A stretch of 64,000 bases of DNA from positions 186,001-250,000 of the forward strand of contig NZ_JACHMQ010000001.1 of NCBI RefSeq assembly GCF_014208105.1, read 5' to 3'. Below the pieces are notes generated by a model. The model was not told the DNA's origin. It saw only the letters and a list, made by a program, of their open reading frames with translations, and did not search any database. Below are positions 60,203 to 64,000 of this stretch, piece after piece (position 1 is the first letter of the stretch; each line of letters opens with the position of its first letter). The stretch is from Actinomadura coerulea (GTDB lineage Bacteria; Actinomycetota; Actinomycetes; Streptosporangiales; Streptosporangiaceae). The translations under genes were made by a program, and so were the position numbers.

Positions 60203-60857
60203 TGCCGTCGAACATCACCTTGAGGTAGTGCTCGGCGAGCCCCTGGGCGTTCAGCCGGCCCCCGGGCCGGAACCAGCGGACGGCCACCCAGACGGTGTCG
60301 CGGATCATCCGGTAGGTCAGCTTCGGGTCGAGGTCGGGACGGAACAGCCCTTCCGCCTGGCCCGCCTGGAGCGTGGTGACCCACATCTTCTCGACCTCGT
60401 CCTCGGACTTGGTCAGGTAGGCGAACCGGTCCATGCCCCGCAGGTAGTTCCAGTCGTTCTGCATGACCGTGATCGCGGCGCGGTGCGGCTCCAGGGTGCC
60501 GAACGCGACCCGGACGAGCCCGGCGATCGTGTCCCGGGGGTTCTCGTTCTCGTCGATCACCGCCTGGTAGGCGGCCATGATCTCGGTGAAGAACCCGGAC
60601 AGGATCTCGTCGACGATCGACTCCTTGGAGTCGAAGTGGTGGTAGAGGCTGCCGGACAGGATGCCCGCCTCGTCGGCGATGTTGCGGACGGTGGTGGCCT
60701 GGAACCCCTTCTCGGCGAACAGCTCGGCCGCGAGCCTGACCAGGTGGGCGCGCCGTTCGGACGCCAGCGCGGGGGCTCCGCGGCCGCGGCGGCGGGGCGC
60801 GTCCTCGCCGGCGCCGCGGGTTCTCGATCGTCCGGACTTGGCGCTCGTGGTCGTCAC
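60189..60857 (-). CDS. KstR2-like TetR-family regulator
   Basis: A 222-residue regulator with a basic N-terminal extension (1-33), an HTH (ATTVRNIADEAGILSGSLYHHFDSKE) and a C-terminal domain with RMIRDTVWVAVRWFRPGG. The HTH and this segment are very close to M. tuberculosis KstR2 (TTVRDIADGAGILSGSLYHHF; RFIRDTTWVSVRWYRPGG). KstR2 controls late steroid-ring degradation genes in response to a CoA thioester. A perfect KstR2-type box lies in its promoter. The GTG start at 60857 is uncertain because the G-rich site is too close. Confidence 0.88.
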   Translation of the reverse strand: MTTTSAKSGRSRTRGAGEDAPRRRGRGAPALASERRAHLVRLAAELFAEKGFQATTVRNIADEAGILSGSLYHHFDSKESIVDEILSGFFTEIMAAYQAVIDENENPRDTIAGLVRVAFGTLEPHRAAITVMQNDWNYLRGMDRFAYLTKSEDEVEKMWVTTLQAGQAEGLFRPDLDPKLTYRMIRDTVWVAVRWFRPGGRLNAQGLAEHYLKVMFDGINLH

Positions 60858-60923
60858 CCTCTCATTATGCCGTGTCGCCCAACCGCTTGCTCGATTCGGC
60901 GGCCGGACCAGCGTACGACGTGC

Positions 60924-60937
60924 AACAAGCGCTTGCT
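60924..60937. promoter_or_regulatory. KstR2-type operator AnCAAGnnCTTGnT
   Basis: AACAAGCGCTTGCT matches the published KstR2 consensus AnCAAGnnCTTGnT at every defined base, in the divergent spacer between the KstR2-like and HAD genes. A half-match, AACCGCTTGCT, occurs about 30 bp nearer the regulator. Confidence 0.75.
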
Positions 60938-60983
60938 ACTGAGGTTTCCCCGGGCCGCCGGCCGCGCCGATTAGGCTCGGGGC

Positions 60984-61571
60984 ATGCCCGATGTGATCGT
61001 GTTCGACCTGTACGGAGTGATCGCCCGCACCCAGACGCCGGAGGCGGTGCGGCGGATCGAGGAGATCGCCGGGACGCCGGGGCCCGCGTTCTGGGACGCC
61101 TACTGGGCCTGCCGCCCCGCCTACGACGCCGGCCAGGAGAGCGCGGCCTACTGGGCGGACGTCGCGGACCGGCTCGGCGCCGCGTTCCCCGACGTCCCCG
61201 CGCTGACCGAGGCCGACCTCGACAGCTGGACCGACGTCGACGACGAGATGGTCGCCCTGGTCGGCGAGCTGGCCGACCAGGGACGCACGCTCGGGCTGCT
61301 CTCCAACATCATCGGCGACCTGGTGCCCCGCTTCGAGGCCCGGCACGGCGCATGGCTCTCCCGCTTCGACGAGCGCGTCTACTCCTGCCGCATCGGCGTC
61401 GCCAAACCCGACCCCCGCGCCTACGAGATCTGCGCCGGGCGCCTCGGCGTCGAGCCCGCGGACGTCCTGTTCTTCGACGACAACGAACGCAACGTCCTCG
61501 CCGCCCGCGAGACCGGCATGCGCGCCGAACTGTTCACCTCCCCGGCCCAGGTCCGCGCCCTCACCGCCTGA
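60984..61571 (+). CDS. HAD-superfamily hydrolase
   Basis: A 195-residue HAD-IA hydrolase: motif I VIVFDLYGVIA (nucleophile Asp; Tyr at the +2 position as in dehalogenase-like members), motif II LLSNI, motif III Lys in GVAKPDPRAYEI, motif IV FFDDNERNV. The Tyr in place of the second Asp argues against a normal phosphatase and for a dehalogenase-like or altered activity. Its stop directly abuts the stop of the convergent gene. Confidence 0.88.
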   Translation: MPDVIVFDLYGVIARTQTPEAVRRIEEIAGTPGPAFWDAYWACRPAYDAGQESAAYWADVADRLGAAFPDVPALTEADLDSWTDVDDEMVALVGELADQGRTLGLLSNIIGDLVPRFEARHGAWLSRFDERVYSCRIGVAKPDPRAYEICAGRLGVEPADVLFFDDNERNVLAARETGMRAELFTSPAQVRALTA

Positions 61572-62642
61572 CTAGGAGGGGGGCGGGAGCTCCCCGCCCG
61601 CCTCGGCCGCCTCGGCGAGGCGCTCGCGGAGGGTGCGCAGGAGTTCGTCGCCCTGCTCGGTCAGGCGGTCGATGGCGGGGAGCGCCAGGTCGTCGCGGAC
61701 GGTGTCGGCCAGGAGCTCGTCGTACTCGTGGGCCTTCCGCGCGATCGACTCCAGGCGGCGCTGGGCGCGGAGCACCTCGTCGGCCGACGTGGCGCGCTCG
61801 GCGTAGCGTTCCAGGGCCTCGACGCGGCGCGTCACCGCCGCGACCGAGGCGTCGAGCTTGTCGCGCAGCGGCCGCAGCGCCGCCTCCACCTCGGGGAGCG
61901 TCTCGGTGCCGGCCATGTCGGCGTGGTCCGCGCGCAGCCGCGACTGCTTCGCCAGGACCTGCGCGATCTCCCACTCCTGGCGCGGCAGCGTGACCGCGTT
62001 GTCCACCGCGTCCAGCAGGCCCTCGCGGTTGACCTGCGAGTCGCGGACGGCGTCGACCGCGGCCTGGACGCGGGCCAGCAGCGCGCGGCCGTCGTCGTCG
62101 AAGTCCTCGGGGACGAGGTAGCGGTCGCGGCGGCGCTCCAGTTCCCGGGCGCGCCGCAGGTCCAGCGAGACCGACGGGGTGCCGAGCGCGACCAGCACCG
62201 CGAGCATGCCGAGGCCGATCAGCCACAGCGAGCCGAGGAGCGGGGAGCCGGCCAGGCCGAGGGCGAGCACCGACAGCGGCGCCAGCCACACCAGCGGCTT
62301 GCGGCGCGCGACGATCGTGTCCAGTTCGGCGCGCAGCGCCGGGTCGGCGACCGGGCGGAGCTCGGCCGGGGCCCCGTCCTCGGGGGAGCGGGGCGGCGCG
62401 ATGCGCCGCCAGGACGTGGAGACGTGGGTCTCGAAGGCGAAGTCGGTCCGCGCGATCTCGATCTCGGTCGGGCCGGCGGGCAGCGGCCACGACCCCACGG
62501 GGTCGCCTCCGCCGGGGCCGGTGAAGCGCACCCACCAGCCGCCCTTGCCGTCCTCGCAGCGGTAGCGGCCGGGAGCGACGTCGATACCGACGAAGAACGT
62601 CCCGATTCCCGGTATGGAATCACTCCATGCGCCACTGGCCAC
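61572..62642 (-). CDS. Membrane protein with N-terminal beta domain and C-terminal coiled coil
   Basis: A 356-residue protein of unknown function. Residues 10-75 contain IGTFFVGIDVAPGRYRCEDGKGGWWVRF, a small beta-sandwich seen in secreted actinobacterial proteins. Two membrane helices lie near 120-165 (LVWLAPLSVLALGLAG, LWLIGLGMLAVLVALG), followed by a 180-residue Arg/Ala/Glu/Leu-rich coiled coil. I choose GTG 62642 because GGGAGG lies 6 nt upstream; a GTG at 62699 is in frame but lacks one. Confidence 0.75.
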   Translation of the reverse strand: MASGAWSDSIPGIGTFFVGIDVAPGRYRCEDGKGGWWVRFTGPGGGDPVGSWPLPAGPTEIEIARTDFAFETHVSTSWRRIAPPRSPEDGAPAELRPVADPALRAELDTIVARRKPLVWLAPLSVLALGLAGSPLLGSLWLIGLGMLAVLVALGTPSVSLDLRRARELERRRDRYLVPEDFDDDGRALLARVQAAVDAVRDSQVNREGLLDAVDNAVTLPRQEWEIAQVLAKQSRLRADHADMAGTETLPEVEAALRPLRDKLDASVAAVTRRVEALERYAERATSADEVLRAQRRLESIARKAHEYDELLADTVRDDLALPAIDRLTEQGDELLRTLRERLAEAAEAGGELPPPS

Positions 62643-62742
62643 CGGCGACCTCCCGTACCTGAACGACGTCCGGGGGACGGCAAGAGTTGCAGTACCCACT
62701 ACCGCTCCCGGGAAGCGGAAGAGGGTTTGGAATACTCCACGG

Positions 62743-63417
62743 GTGCGACCCGACTATGACCCCCTTGACGACCCGCCTTGGGCGATGCAACTGGTGGTAC
62801 GTGCCGAGAAGGCCGACCCGCCCGGTCACGACGCGGTCTGCGAGGCGGCGGCGACGGCGGTCGTCCGGCTGCTGACCGACCCGCGCGCCGCCGAGCCCGA
62901 GGGGGAGTGGCGGGAGGCCGTCCGGGAGTGGGAGTCGCGCCGGATCCGGAAGGTGACGCGGCGGGCCCGCGGCGTGCGCTGGCCCGAGGCCGAGGCGCTG
63001 CCCGGCGTCACGGTCCGGCACGCGGGCGCGCAGGTGCGGGCGTTCCCGCCGGGGCCGGTGTCGGACGTCCCGCCCCAGCTGGCCAAGCTCCAGGTGGCGG
63101 GCCTCGACCTGGCGGAGGCGCCGGAGCCCTCGGCGCCGCCCGGGCCCCCGTACGCGGTGGTCGCCCTCAACCCGGAGGTGACGATCACGACGGGGAAGGC
63201 CGCCGCCCAGTGCGGGCACGCCGCCCAGCTGCTGCTCCGCCAGGGGCGCCGCCGGCACGTGGCGGCGTGGGTCGAGGCGGGCGCCCCCGTCCACCTGGCG
63301 CGGGACGTGCCGTGGGCCCGGTGCGTGAAGGAGGCGGCCGTCGCGGTCAGGGACGGCGGTTTCACCGAGGTCCCGCCCGGCACGATGACCGCGATCGCCT
63401 GGCTGGTCATGAAGTAG
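62743..63417 (+). CDS. Peptidyl-tRNA hydrolase 2-like protein
   Basis: A 224-residue protein. The C-terminal part (about 140-224) resembles Pth2: PYAVVALNPEVTITTGKAAAQCGHAAQLLLRQ (the GK-x-AAQCGHA signature), VKEAAVAVRDGGFTEVPPGTMTAIA. The N-terminal 130 residues start with PWAMQLVVRAEK, which could be an additional Pth2-like strand and an unrelated helical insert. It may hydrolyse peptidyl-tRNA or have a new role. Start GTG 62743. Confidence 0.72.
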   Translation: MRPDYDPLDDPPWAMQLVVRAEKADPPGHDAVCEAAATAVVRLLTDPRAAEPEGEWREAVREWESRRIRKVTRRARGVRWPEAEALPGVTVRHAGAQVRAFPPGPVSDVPPQLAKLQVAGLDLAEAPEPSAPPGPPYAVVALNPEVTITTGKAAAQCGHAAQLLLRQGRRRHVAAWVEAGAPVHLARDVPWARCVKEAAVAVRDGGFTEVPPGTMTAIAWLVMK

Positions 63418-63435
63418 GGCGCGGACGGCCCGTGG

Positions 63436-63469
63436 GCGCGGCGCGCCGGAACGGGCCGGCGCGCCGCGC
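63436..63469. terminator. Bidirectional terminator
   Basis: GCGCGGCGCGCCGG-AACGGG-CCGGCGCGCCGCGC is a perfect 14-bp stem between convergent genes, without a T-tract. Confidence 0.82.
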
Positions 63470-63476
63470 GGGGCGG

Positions 63477-64000
63477 TCAGGGGAGGACGACCGCGACCGG
63501 GGTGATCCCGGCCTTGCGGATCAGGGACGGCAGGCGCCCGGCGAACGGGTGGTGGTCCGCCGGCAGGCCCTCGAGGTTGTCGATCACGTAGTGGGCGACG
63601 CCGCCTGCGCCGCGCCGTGTCCACGTCGCGCCGGCGGACCGCAGCAGGGCCTCGGTCCTCGCGGCGTCCGCGGCCCTGACCGAGACACGGATCGGCGACT
63701 CGTAGGACGGCAGCCGCGCCGCCTCCTGGGCCGCCTTCGCCGTCGCCGCCGCCTGCGGCGCCGCCGCGCGGGCCGGGTCGGGACCGAGGATCGCGTTGTA
63801 GAGCAGCTTGGCCGTCCCGTCGCTGAACGCGCGGAAGTTGGGCTCGGCGGCGAACAGCACGGACCGCCCCTTCCCGAGGGGCTGGTCGACGACCGCCGCG
63901 GTGCCGCCCAGCTCGGCCGCGCCGCGCTCGAACCCGGACACGAACCAGTCCGGCGAATCGACCGGCGGGTAGGACACGGCGACACCGCTGGACGCCTTCA
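63477..64000 (-). CDS. C-terminal part of a probable M14 zinc carboxypeptidase
   Basis: The frame is open from the right window edge to a stop at 63477, so at least 174 residues of the C-terminus are seen and the start is missing. It contains SSGVAVSYPPVDSPDWFVSG, AAVVDQPLGKGRSVLFAAEPNFRAFSDGTAKLLYNAIL and a terminal alpha/beta region (SYESPIRVSVRAADA). These recall the C-terminal accessory domains of secreted actinobacterial M14 peptidases; catalytic zinc residues would lie outside the window. Confidence 0.55.
   Translation of the reverse strand, partial: KASSGVAVSYPPVDSPDWFVSGFERGAAELGGTAAVVDQPLGKGRSVLFAAEPNFRAFSDGTAKLLYNAILGPDPARAAAPQAAATAKAAQEAARLPSYESPIRVSVRAADAARTEALLRSAGATWTRRGAGGVAHYVIDNLEGLPADHHPFAGRLPSLIRKAGITPVAVVLP

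Overview
This 64 kb window is very GC-rich, with dense genes, short spacers, and many GTG starts and four-base ATGA/GTGA overlaps. It looks like the chromosome of a filamentous or aerial-mycelium actinobacterium. Several signatures support this: a PknG/GlnH/GlnX signalling locus, the dxr-rip-ispG-GNAT block known from Mycobacterium, a KstR2-like TetR regulator, an LLM/F420-type oxidoreductase and secreted TAP-type peptidases. A Thermomonosporaceae- or Streptosporangiales-type genome is my inference, not something shown. I found no rRNA, tRNA, CRISPR array, insertion sequence or prophage gene. The window cuts a gene at each edge.

1-11.6 kb: a minus-strand operon encodes a coiled-coil protein, a PknG-type kinase, a PP2C phosphatase, a von Willebrand A protein, an FHA protein, a GlnX-like membrane sensor and a GlnH-like lipoprotein. 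All junctions overlap by 4 nt except one 2-nt gap. PknG, the phosphatase and the FHA protein all carry tandem CxxC zinc-ribbon modules. This is a complete sensor-writer-eraser-reader set and the most interesting part of the window. Divergent from it is a WYL protein without a DNA-binding domain, preceded by an SOS-like box.

11.7-24.7 kb: a mixed metabolic stretch. It holds a YbdK-like ligase, a DapB-fold reductase, an alpha/beta hydrolase, a PucR regulator divergent from an aminotransferase-MmsA pair (beta-amino acid or GABA-type catabolism), an orphan polyamine-type binding lipoprotein, an orphan histidine kinase, and a divergent NmrA/HxlR pair with a palindromic operator.

24.8-35 kb: dxr, rip (site-2 protease) and ispG in the conserved order, then three tandem secreted alpha/beta-hydrolase/TAP peptidases, then the GNAT gene that in M. 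tuberculosis directly follows ispG.

35-47.9 kb: two paralogous HTH regulators flank a frameshifted remnant of a secreted inhibitor-I9/subtilase propeptide. They are followed by a HipA-like kinase with a DUF3037 partner, a cyclase, a second PP2C-like protein, an LLM oxidoreductase, a thioesterase, an MHS-type transporter, a two-component system, DinB and SH3b proteins.

47.9-64 kb: a sparse region with a 49-residue gene and strong terminators; a TetR/amidase divergent pair with a perfect 26-bp palindrome; SDR/TetR; endonuclease V; a serine hydrolase; an MprF-like aminoacyltransferase; an MMPL transporter; a KstR2-like repressor with a perfect KstR2-type box; HAD; a Pth2-like protein; and the end of a probable M14 carboxypeptidase. 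CAAGCGCTTG-like boxes recur in front of several of these genes and may mark a lipid or steroid regulon.
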